A DNA stretch of 64,000 nucleotides from NCBI GenBank assembly GCA_010279815.1, contig QEOQ01000626.1:1027456-1091455 (forward strand), written 5' to 3'. Source of the stretch: Brachionus plicatilis. Its lineage: Eukaryota > Rotifera > Eurotatoria > Ploima > Brachionidae. The notes under the pieces were generated by a model, which saw only the letters and a program-made list of their open reading frames with translations, made no database searches and was not told the origin of the DNA. The position numbers and the translations under genes were made by a program. Below are positions 11,083 through 21,800 of the stretch, piece by piece. The stretch's first letter is position 1. The number at the start of each line of letters is the position of its first letter.

Positions 11083-14000
11083 TCAATTAACTTTGGCCAA
11101 AAATTTAATCAAATTGTCAATGACTACATTTCCTTTAACAGTGTTTATCGCAAGGCCATCTTCGATTAACGCCTCTGGTATATTCAAATCATAAACTGTG
11201 TTGTAAGCTGTAATCAAGCGTCTTGCTTCGTCCTTGGGTAAGGCGAACTCGACTTAGGAGAAAATAGTTTAAAATAAAAATTATTTAAATAAAAACTCAA
11301 TTCTACTTCCGGCATTTATTCTATGATTGTACATAGCGTTGGCCAGTCTCATAAACCTAGTGAACCAAGTTTCACCTTTGACCACATTTTCCAGCCTACT
11401 CTCCAACTTCTGTTTAGTTTCATTTTTTAAATTTTGTAAATTGTAAATTTGTTTGCTTATTTCACCAAGACGTTCTTCTTCACTGGCCAAGTTTTTCAGA
11501 GATTCCAATTGATTTTGTCTATAAGTGAACTGTGATATATCGGCTTCTTTTTCACCTTCTCTCAGAGTGTAGTGAGTTTTTTTCTTATTAGGCAATTTTA
11601 ACATTTTTGTTTTCTCCAAAAAGTCTACAAATGCCGGCCATTTGTACTGCGACACGGCCACTTTGCAGTATCGCTCTAATATTTGAAAAATCAATGATCT
11701 TTGTATCGGAATCCTATTTTTATATACAACATCTTCAATCTAAATAATTTATTTAAATAAAATTTTTTAAAAAATCATTAAAATTTGTTTCCATTTTACT
11801 TCTCTTTGTGTTAGAATATATCGATTGTACGGATCGATTTCATAGAATTTTTTTCTCAAATTATCAGTGTCAATCAGATTTACTTGGTCCCAGTCTCTCA
11901 TATTTTCGTGCATAAGTCTTAGAATAGCTTGTTCATCCGGATCGTATTTTTCAACCATTCTCGGACTCAAATTACTCTGATTGGCATTGGGATGTTCATA
12001 AATTTGATTTTGTGGTCGAGGAGAGTACATTTTTTTGTTAACTTCACCAAGACATTTGGCAAAAAACTTTACCAACTCTTCATAATTGACGTAGCCACGC
12101 TGCTGATTTGAGGAAACAAAGCGTGACATTAAAAATCTCATCAGAGATTCGCTCAAAGGAAGCTGATTTCTCATAGCGACCAGAGTTATGTACATATGAT
12201 GGGCAAACCCGGTCGCTGTCGGATCATAGCTGAGCATTTCTGCATAGAAATTTTTTAAATTAGCCGAAGGATAACCCTCAAGTTCCCGGGTGACATCATT
12301 TATCAAATTTGCCTCCTCTTGCGGACTTAAATAGATTGGATCAACTGGCAAATAGTTGTCGTTGTTTTTGTCTGATGACAATGGTTCTTGGTTTGTAGGT
12401 GGTAAGTTATTTAACTGTTTGTTATGGTTGTAGGCATCGTCATTGACTATATGGTCAATTGAATGTGACTGGTATGCCTGGTTTTGCGGGGAATTTATTG
12501 GCGGAAGAAGTGGATAAGGATTTAAAGCCTAAAATTAAAATTTTCAATAAATTAAAAAAAAAATTATTTTTTAAAGCAATTAATTTTTATATGGCAGGCT
12601 TTTTTCATACCGATCAGCAAAGAGTAACTGTTAGCGATTTACATTTGAAAAATTAAATTATCTCAAGCTTGTTTAGTAAGTTTTTTTTTATAAATTATGT
12701 TTTTATTAATTTAGCTTAACTTAATCACTGTATCGTTATAGTGATAGAACCAGTCAAAACTTTGCGGTAGTTGGCTAATCTACAAAAGTAAATTAAATTA
12801 GTATTTTTTTTAAATAAAAGCTTTTTAATGTTTTAAAAAACAAATGTTTTTTTTTATAAATTTTATTTACTTTCAAAATTTGCTAATTTAGTTAAAATAA
12901 ATTTTGATTGTTATCTAATCAGCCAAATACTAGAAGCTAATTTAAATGAAAAATTTAGATTTAAGTCAATGTTTTGTTTTTTTTGTTTAATTTTTAAAAT
13001 AAACACTTTAGAAATGAATAAAAAATTCTAATCAATTATGGGTAATTATGAAATAAATTCTAAAAATTTAGTTAAAATAATTTATCATGAAACTTTGATA
13101 AACCTATAGAATTAAAAAAACTGATTGTTTTTCGGAGCTACTTAGTTGGCATTTTTGAAATTAAAAAAGAATTACTTGTTGAGTCGGCGCATTACCAGCA
13201 TTCGGATTGTTTATTGCGTATTTTTCTAGAGGATCAGTGCCTTGTTCATTTGGAAATGCCTTGAAAAAAAAAATTTTATGAAAAAAATTAAAAACTAGAT
13301 AATAGCTTAGTAGTAAGAGTCATTTTTTCAAAAATTATAAAAAATACATTTTTTTACCTTAAACTTTTTTTTAAAAAAATTACAATTAAAAATCAAAATT
13401 ATGTGAAAAGTATTCTTAAAAAAGAATTATTACGTTTCCAAAATTAAGGTATTCACGTCTGTATGTAGTATCATAGCGGCCTCTGGGAACTTTGCGGTAC
13501 TTGGCTTCATCCTGGGCTTGTAGATTTGCTATCGGCTTGCTTGGTTGTAAAACTGGATCGCTGAATAAAAAAAAATATAAATTTTTATTAATTTTAAATG
13601 AAAAAAAAGGTTTTTGATCCATTGAATTATTAAAAAAGGAATATTAATAAATAGCTCAATGTGGTAATTAAAATGAACACTTGAAACAATTAATTGTTGT
13701 TGAGAATTGAATTCAAATACTTACTAATAATAAGAGCTTACTGGATACCTTCTTGAAAATGACATTTTACATTAATTTGTTCAACAAAATAGTCTCGTTT
13801 GATTTTCTAGAAATCAATTTTCCAACTATTTTAAAAAATATTTTCGCAAAGTAAAAATTTAAAGTTAAAAAAAAAAAACTCATAGAAATAACCCAAGTCG
13901 AGTTTATTTGTTATTTCGAACAAAAAAGAAACAGTAATAAATAGAAAAAAATAAGTGAAATAATAGACAGAAATAGAACCGACTACCTTAAATTACCTTA

Positions 14001-14465
14001 GTTACCGATGCGGTGCTGCTACGTAACTAAATCTAATAATTTGCAATTATTTTTAAAAGAATAAATATTTAGACGATTTATTTATTTTCTTTTTGTTCTA
14101 GTGGAAACTCAATTGCATAGTTTAGATTAGAATTTTTTAAATTTAACTTGAAATGCTTTCATTTTTACAACTTCCCCATCAATTATCTTAAATAAAAAAT
14201 ACTTTAAAATCATGAAAAATTGCGCAACAAGGTCGTGAAGCTCTTCTAAAAGAAAAAACAAAAAAAATTAAGTAATTACGGCCTTGCACGAATATGAACC
14301 AGCCGGCCTCCGACTATTCTTGTGTCCAAAACTGGTGTAAACTCGGTTCCATATGGACTGTACAGTGCATTGTAGTTATCGTTCACCCTTGGCTAAGTAA
14401 CTTTAGCTTAAGTTAACAAATTGGCTAATTAAATTAATTACTGAAGTTCTTCCGTGTTTTGGCAT
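11083..14465 (-). CDS. C1orf87: C1orf87-like EF-hand-type protein
   Basis: Eight exons read on the minus strand: 14465-14442, 14392-14280, 13560-13434, 13259-13176, 12779-12729, 12528-11800, 11739-11307 and 11252-11083. All are flanked by GT/AG, phases match throughout, and the total is 1731 nt or 576 aa. The large exon carries a segment (LINDVTRELEGYPSANL, then GYVNYEELVKFF) that aligns with the first EF-hand-like region of vertebrate C1orf87 as I remember it. The KWPAFVDFLEK and ETWFTRFMRLANAMY segments, and the end ARRLITAYNTVYDLNIPEAL, match its C-terminus. The human protein is poorly characterised, with degenerate EF-hands and expression reported in ciliated tissue. The N-terminal exons are low-complexity and less certain. 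It lies head to head with the SAMD15-like gene. Confidence 0.78.
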
Positions 14466-14777
14466 TTTAATTCAATTTGAAAAATATTTTAAATAAAGTC
14501 TATGTTTTCTCACCTTTTTTTTCTTTTTTTTCTCAAGTGGTTTGTGCATTGAGCATTTGTGCTGACAAAATTTTATTTCCAAAAAATATCTTGTTAAATA
14601 GTGCGGATTAAGTGACTAGAAAAAGACATAAAAGTGAAGTCGCACATTTTAGTCTTTGATTAGAAAGGCAATTTTGAGTTTAGTTGACAAGTTGTCATAG
14701 AAATTATTTTTTTTTGTATAATTAGCTTAAGAAAAGTTTAGTAAGATCTTAAATTAACTTTTTTTTTAATTAGAAAA
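14466..14777. promoter_or_regulatory. Putative bidirectional promoter region
   Basis: The start codons of the C1orf87-like gene (-) and the SAMD15-like gene (+) are 312 bp apart and point away from each other. Both 5' UTRs and any promoters must fit here. The sequence is somewhat less A/T-biased than the surrounding intergenic DNA. No specific motif is claimed. Confidence 0.45.
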
Positions 14778-15412
14778 ATGCAAGCTAATAGTCCCGATAA
14801 CAATGATATAAGAATTCTGGATTTAAAAAGCGGACTAGTGCCATCTTGCTTGTACTGGACTTGTGATGAAGTTTGTGATTTTTTTGAAAGCACTTTAAAT
14901 CTACCCGAATATAAAGTAAGTGCCAGTTCTAGTAAACAAATTTAGTCCTAAAAAAAGGTTAATGATCCTTAAAAAAATAATTAATATTATTTATAGACGC
15001 CTAAAATAATAAAAAAAAATTGTTTATTTAGGAGACTTTGAGATCGAATGGCATAGATGGAAAGAGGCTAATTTATTTGGATGCCTCTCATTTGCCTAAA
15101 ATTGGAATTAATGATTTTAAACACATGATGGTTTGTATTTAAAAAAAATAATTCAACAAAAATTAATTAAATTTTTTCTTTGTTCAGTTGATTACCAAAA
15201 AAGTGCGCGAACTGCTGAATATGAATGATCCGTTTTGGAATAGAAGTATTTCATTCACACCTAGAGATCCAGTTGAGCTTTATTACGAAGCCAAAAGTTT
15301 ATCCGGTTCCAAGTCTGACAATCTCACTTATGAGGATTTCTCACAAAGCATCAGAAATGCCAAATGGGAACCACCTAAAACTAACCAAGGATTCATAATG
15401 CCAAGTTGTTAA
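14778..15412 (+). CDS. SAMD15: SAMD15-like SAM-domain protein
   Basis: Exons 14778-14915, 15032-15130 and 15188-15412 join in phase 0 to 462 nt, 153 aa. The first two exons encode a SAM domain: YWTCDEVCDFFES opens it, LRSNGIDGKRLIYLDASHLP forms the core, and KIGINDFKHMM closes it. The next segment, LLNMNDPFWNRSISFTPRDP followed by LYYEAKSLSGSKSDNLTYED, strongly resembles the tail of vertebrate SAMD15. Vertebrate SAMD15 has a long N-terminal extension that is missing here. SAM domains mediate protein-protein or RNA contacts; the job of this protein is unknown. An AATAAA lies just beyond the stop and another near 15467. Confidence 0.82.
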
Positions 15413-16490
15413 ACTAATAAATCTAAATTTTCTTAATCCAGGTGATTTTTTAAAATGTGTAAGATAATAAAACTAATAAAAAAATCTTTTATTTATTTTC
15501 AAAACCCTAAAAGGACATTGTGAATTTTGAAAAAAAAATTAAAACATTTTTCAAGCTCTCTTAAATCCAAAATTGTTTATTAAAATTGTACCAGATATGT
15601 CTTCAAATAGAGTTTCGCCAAAAAATTCTGTAAATTAATTAAAATTGCAAATGATTGTGAATTTTGAAATAAAATTTTAAATTTGTAATAACTTTAATTC
15701 CATCAAGTGTTAATCACTGGATTCATCTAAATCTTATTTTAAAATTTTGTAAAAAAACTGATCTAAAATTGAATCTTTAAATGGAATCTTAATTGTTTTT
15801 GTGAAGTTCAGTAGAAACGAACAGAAAAAAATGATAAAATTTTTTTCTTAAAATAAAAAATTAATTCCGTGAACGCAACATGGTGCAACATTCATCACCA
15901 ATTTGCATCAACTGAGTAAAGTCTGGTTATGATGTGCAAAATCTCTTCAAATTGCGCTACATTAGAATAAATTTCCAATATACTCTGCAAATTTAGCAGA
16001 CTTAGACATTTTATATAACTATGTATGTTTCACTATGTTGCATCTACAGATCTAATTTTTAGCTCATTAAAAAAAAAGGTAATTTAGATTTTTATCATTT
16101 TGTCTGTTCTTTTTTTATTGAATTTCACAAAACTCATTTTAATTCTATATTAAAAAATTAAATTATTTTTATTTGGAGGTAAATTTAATTTGCTTTCTAG
16201 TTTGAAGAAAGTATCTTATAATTAATTAGAACAAAAGTTTTAGGAAAAAATGTAGAATTTATTTTCTAATTTCAAGAAAATTGTATTTTAATTTGAATAA
16301 ATTTTTTTGTTTTTTGTTTTATTAATTATCAATGTAATTTTCTGCGGTTTTCAAAATGTGAAACAAATAAGTGAAAATAGATTGAAATTTTGTCATTTTT
16401 AATAATCAAAATAATATTCCTATAAATAAGATTAGCCTCCCTCTATTAAAATTATCTAACTAAAAATAAACAAAAAAACATAAAAAATGG
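15413..16490. other. Intergenic region with a fold-back element
   Basis: No gene seen. Contains poly(A) signals of the SAMD15-like gene and a MITE-like inverted repeat at about 15797-16140. The rest is A/T-rich. Confidence 0.5.
15797..16140. mobile_element. Fold-back element (MITE-like)
   Basis: The left end TTTTTGTGAAGTTCAGTAGA, followed by GAACAGA and AAATGATAAAA, is mirrored at the right end. Read on the minus strand the right end gives TTTTGTGAAATTCAATA, GAACAGACAAAATGATAAAA. Internal matches (GCAACAT, TCTGCTAAATTTGC) continue inward. Arms are imperfect, total about 340 bp, non-coding. Confidence 0.55.
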
Positions 16491-17000
16491 AAGCAGTTGA
16501 AAAACAAAAAGTTGAAGAATTGAAATTGGAACCGTGGACCTCGAAAAGAGGATAAGCTTGAAGGAACCAAACAATACTAGGAGTGCAAGCTTGTGGTTGT
16601 CCAGCCAAGCTTTACATTCTCTTCCACGCCGACTCAACGGAAGTCTCAATATACAAAAATGGCGTTCAGCACAACGAGCACTCTAGAAGCAAAGAAATGC
16701 CAGAAGATGTCAAAAAAGCAATAGACCAATTGACCAAGGACTACAAGCGTGCCAAACAAATAGAAGACAAGCTGGAAGAGCGTTTTCCTGGTCGCAAACT
16801 TCCTACACGAAGTGCGGGAGACTGTCCGCACTTACATAACACACCAAGCACTTTCATGCAGACGTCACCTACAAACTAGTGTATCAAAGCTATCCGATTC
16901 TGGTTGTTGGAACAAGCGATGCTGCGAAAAAATTTCATCCTGTTGGCATCTCAGTCTGCACACATTAGCCGGCATCTGCTTTTGAGTTTATCTTTAACTC
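16490..17000 (+). pseudogene. Decayed MULE transposase fragment with FLYWCH-like finger
   Basis: Open segments in shifting frames carry a CGCPAKLYILFHAD / QHNEH cysteine-histidine pattern typical of FLYWCH-type fingers. These are followed by DVKKAIDQLTKDYKRAKQIE and then, after a frameshift, LVYQSYPILVVGTSDAAKKF. The last segment is the hallmark start of a MULE transposase catalytic domain, and EFIFN pieces follow. Stops and frameshifts (for example near 16553 and 16877) make it inactive. The sequence is distinctly less A/T-rich than its surroundings. No terminal repeats were found. Confidence 0.7.
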
Positions 17001-17059
17001 AATCTTTAAAGCATTGTGTTAAGGAGTTGAACCAGTTCGACTACCAGCCTGTGCGCAAA

Positions 17060-17860
17060 GTTTGAGCTTTGTTGCTAATATCCATTGTATAGTCCTCGCA
17101 CTGAAAGTTGTTTTCTTAATGACATGGTCAATCAGTATTAGGAATGAGAACACACCCTGGCCTGACTCCTGTACACAAGCTCTCAGATTGTCCTTTTTCC
17201 AGAATCACGCTACAACCGAAGCCATAAGAAATTAATATGGCTCACAAGGTTTCTCTGTGTATGCTATCAAAGGCTTTTCTGAAGTCAATGAAGTTAAGAT
17301 ACAGGAGGTTTTCCATTCCAGACTTTGGTCTATGATGTTCCTAACTGCAAATATCTGGTCTATGCATCCTTTACCTCGTCTAATTTCTGCTTGTTCTTCT
17401 CTAAGTATAACATCCAAGGAGTTCTTGATTCTTTCCAGTATTATGCTGCAGAACGCCTTGCTTGCTACTTGCAGTGTTATTCCTCGCCAATTGTCACAGC
17501 TCATTTTGTTACCTTTCTTAGGGAATTTGACTATTAGGCCTTTTGACCAGTCCTCTGGTATGATTTCTTGACGCCATATCTTGAAGAGGTCTTGCAATTT
17601 CCCTATTGTGATTCTACCGTCAGCTTTCAACATTTCTGCCGTGACTCCGTGCATACCCGGGGATTTTCTGTTCTTCAGAGCTTTAGTCACAACTTCTATT
17701 TATTTTTGGCTTGGAACTTGTGTGTTAATATCGAGTTCAGTATTAGCTAGTTCAGTTTATAAAGACTCGTCTATTTGGAACTTCTCTGAAGTGCTCTACC
17801 CATCTTCAAAAGTCAAATATGAATTCAAAAAAGTGATATTAAGTTATACTTAAATTAAAC
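17060..17860 (-). pseudogene. Truncated LINE reverse-transcriptase fragment
   Basis: On the minus strand the frame at 17690-17232 reads ALKNRKSPGMHGVTAEMLKA, then SKGLIVKFPKKGNKMSCDNW RGITL and REEQAEIRRGKGCIDQIF. This is the classic fingers/palm start of a non-LTR retrotransposon reverse transcriptase (CR1/RTE/Jockey-like craniate-type). Further pieces in other frames continue the palm (KPLIAYTEKP in place of DFRKAFDSIHRE, and VIKKTTF... near 17060-17120). Frameshifts and missing ends make it dead. The adjoining MULE relic is on the opposite strand, so two elements are juxtaposed. Confidence 0.8.
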
Positions 17861-18871
17861 ACTGTAAATAGGTTTTACACATATGATTTTGGATTAATGA
17901 AAAAATAAATTTTCAAAATAAAAACGCTTTTTAATTATTTTACCACCTATTATTTAAGTAAAACTACATTAAAACAAAACAAATGCCTTCTTGGTTATAC
18001 TGCACTTATATTTCATAATGAGTTTGGACTTTTTGAACAGATAAAATTTAAACTAACTTTTTTTTACTTTACTTTCAAAAATTATTAAAACTTATTTATT
18101 ATTATTATTTTATGAAAACGATTTTTTTAATTTAAATAAAATAGAAAATATTTGATAGATAAAAAACATCTTTTATTAATGACAAGTTATAAGTAATTTT
18201 TGATTTTAAATGTTATTCTAGAAGAATATTTTAAGAGTAAACACTCGATGTTAAACCATACTTTTTTACCTGAAAATCTCTGAAAAATGTTATTCTTTAA
18301 AAATTATGTACAGTTCATGGGTATGCTTTAAATGGTTAGCTAAAAATGAAAATATGTCTATACATCTAATTTTTAAATAAAAATGTTAATATTTATTTTT
18401 TTTAAGATTGTTTTTGAGCATGAAAGTTTGCCTCTGTGTGTATAATAAACTTAATTTTAAACAAAACACAAATTAGGTAAATAACTGTATTTTAAATTTT
18501 CAAATTTTCAAACAAATATTTTGATTTTGCCATGGGAATTAAAATTAATTAAGTTGATATATGCACTTTAAATTCGTAAGACCTATTTTATTTATAAAAA
18601 TCAAAGATAAAATTGATATTTTTTTCAATTTTTATTATTCAAGGTTTAAATATTAGAAAATTGATGTAAACTTAAAAAAAAAAAATATCTTCAAATATTC
18701 AATTAATCTTCAAAATTTAATAGTCTAAATTACAAAATAAATAAATTAGTTGGTTGATGTAAGAAAAAAAAAAGTTAAAATAGATTTTATTCCTTTAAAA
18801 TCGTTTTATTTCGGCTTTAGGCTAATCACCAGTATAAAACACATTTTTTCATAAAAAAAAAAGTGCTGCTT
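17861..18871. other. Intergenic region, no feature seen
   Basis: A/T-rich filler downstream of the FIP200 3' end; no coding signal or inverted repeat was noticed. Confidence 0.5.
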
Positions 18872-21800
18872 TTAAAAAAGATTGTAAGGCTTGAGCTTTA
18901 CTCGATAAAATCGGGTACCACCCGGCACTTTAAACCGATTGTTTTCCTAAAATAAAAAAAAAATTAAAAATAAATTAAAATATATAAAAAATTTAAATCA
19001 CTTTTCTAGCAACACAAAACTCCTTGACTAAAACTTTCCCTACAAACCACTGGGGCTGTTTTTCTGCATTGAACATATTGAGCTCCGAGCAGTCAGCGCC
19101 CATGTTGTCGACTTGGACCGAATTTAGAATGGACTGAGTCGGTTGACTTTCGTCTTGGCTAGGTGCGATCTCATTCAAATGCACAATATCAGACTGGTCG
19201 TTTTGTGGCGACGAAGAGTACTGACTGGTGCCAATAGTGTTCAATTTGCTTCCTGAATTGTTTGCTTTGATACAAAGTTTATGCTCGAAATTTTTGAACA
19301 CTGCCGAGTACACAAAGTGGATATAATTGGAAGTTTTGTGCACAACTCGGTAAGAGCCATGCTCTTCGGAATAAACAGCCATAACCAAATCTTCCAAATT
19401 GCACGAGTTAATTTGAATTGTTTCATAGAAATTGTTGGTCACTGGCAAAGTGTGAAACATGTCCAGTTGTTTTTTCAGCTCGTTTATTTTTTCCTGCAGC
19501 ATGAGCTCCTTTAGCTTTGAATTGGTCTCTGTTTGGTCACAGTTTAACAATTCATGAGTTATTCTATTAGTGTCTATTTCGGCATCTAGTGTCGGATTAG
19601 TGTGACACGATAATTTTATATTCAACTTTTTAATCTCTAGTTCCAGACTAGTTATTTTTTCAATGTAATTTGTTTGCTTTTTGTGTAATTCCTCAATTTT
19701 TTTATCTTTTGCCAAAACAACGCGATTTATGGCTTCGTTAAACTTAACTTGATTTTCAGCGTTATTGTTTTGCTTGATTTTGGCCAATTTGGCATTCTGA
19801 TTCTGTCTGAACTTGTCGATTTTATTCTTTAGTTGATTGACAAAATTTTGATCCAAATCAGGCACAATTTGCTCGGTGCCATTTTCGTCCAAAAAGTGTC
19901 CAACTTGCTCAACAACTTTTTCATAGAATTGTTTTTTGCTAGTCTCATCGACTTCGGCAACCATTTTGTTGCATTCAGCCAACTTGGTCAAATAGTCATT
20001 CATATTTTTCTGATAGTCATGGACCATGGTCTTGGTTTCGTTAAAATTTTTGCGCAAATTTTCGATTGTTTCCTTTAATTCGGAATTTTTTTTGCTCAAA
20101 TTGGACAGATGCTCGTCTTGGTTTAAGCTTGGGTTTAGGATAAAATTTGTCAAGCTATTCATTTGTTTAAGCTCATTGCCAGATTCATTGGTAACCTTGT
20201 ACTTTGATTGAGCAGTATTTAATTCGATATTAAGCTCCTTGAGAAAATAGGATTCATTTTGGAAATTGATTGAAGAGTTGACCTGAATTGTGGATGCACT
20301 GGATCCAGTGGCGGATGATGATGGCGATGTTTGAGGAGAAAAAGACTCGCAAGATGATAGCAAAGGTGATCCAGCCGAATAGGACTCATTTGTCCTAAGA
20401 ACATTCATTATTTCGGCCTCTATTTGACCAACTTCGATTTCATCTATTGGCGCAAGGTTTTCATCAACGCTAAGTCTTAATTCACTCTTAAATAAAAATA
20501 AATAAACAAAATATTTTTTTTATTTATTTAAAACAGAAATTAAAAAAGAGTTTCTAATTAAAGGCTAAAATAAATTCAGTATTTTATTTGTTGAGACATT
20601 TGTCTATATCTTAATTCAGAATCTAAATAATGATTATTACAGTGCAGATAATGCAGAAATAAAATGTGGAATATTCAGACAGAATGTAAAAAAAAAATAT
20701 TCTAATAATAGAAAATTTGAGTTTGATTTTCAAATTTTATTGAAAATTTGACAATATATTTAAATTTGAATAATATTAAAATCTTAATTTAGTAGCTGAC
20801 CTTTTCTGATTTGAACTTAGAAAATTCTTAACATGCTAAACAATTTCTAATGAAATATTTATTAATACATTTGGTTTAATTATTTAGGTTTGATTCACAA
20901 AAAATGTCGAAATAACATTGAAAAAGTGCGATGTTTCAAATATTTTTTTCAGTTTCAAATAAATAAATTAATATTGCAGGCATGAAATACTTGTTTTTTT
21001 ATAAATTTTGACTTTGGACTTGTGCTATGATGATATTTAAGAAAATATTTGAAGTTTAAAAAAACTATCTACGCTCTGTTTTCCATTTTTTATAAATTGA
21101 GTATTTGTTAATATGCGTCAAACGAACTTCAATTATCACTTAAGTCAAGATTAAAAAAAAAACAAAGGTTTTTGGGTCGATTAGGTGAACTATGGTTCAT
21201 CTTTTAGTAGAACAATTCATGTTGCCAAATTAAAGTAGAGAGGGCATTTGGGTATTTTTGATTGTTAAAAGGGTAATACCAGGTCAACTAGATCAGAACA
21301 AATGCTATTTCTAAGGCTCCTTCAAATAAAACAAAAAAATTATTAGCTTGAATTGTTTATTTTTATATCAGCATCGAGAATTATTCAAAACTTGATCGCA
21401 AAATATGTGAACTATGGTTCACCAAACCGACTAGATCGAGTTTTTCAACGATTGAATATTAATTGAAATCTAAATGAATAATTTATCTTTTTTTTCATTT
21501 AATTTTATCTTAACTTTATTTGGCATTGTGAATTTTGGTACAAAAAACAAAAACAAAATATTGAAAATGCCAAAGCTTAAGTTCTGACGGACCAAAACAT
21601 GTTCTGTAAATTGTAGCAACTGATACATCCTTTATACCACCAATAAACTGATTCTGCAGAATTCTGCAAAATTCAGAAAACTTTGAATTTTAGTACAAAA
21701 AACAAAAATAAAATATAAAAAACGCCAAAAATTTAATCTGGACCGACTAAAACATGTTCTGTAAATTGTAGCAACTTATACATCCATCCATCTGTACCAC

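Noticed and set aside
13741..13810. Possible extra minus-strand exon of the C1orf87-like gene with good splice sites
   Set aside because: Its open frame needs phase 0 at the acceptor, but the preceding exon ends in phase 2. Skipping it gives a fully consistent 576-aa model. It could belong to an alternative transcript.
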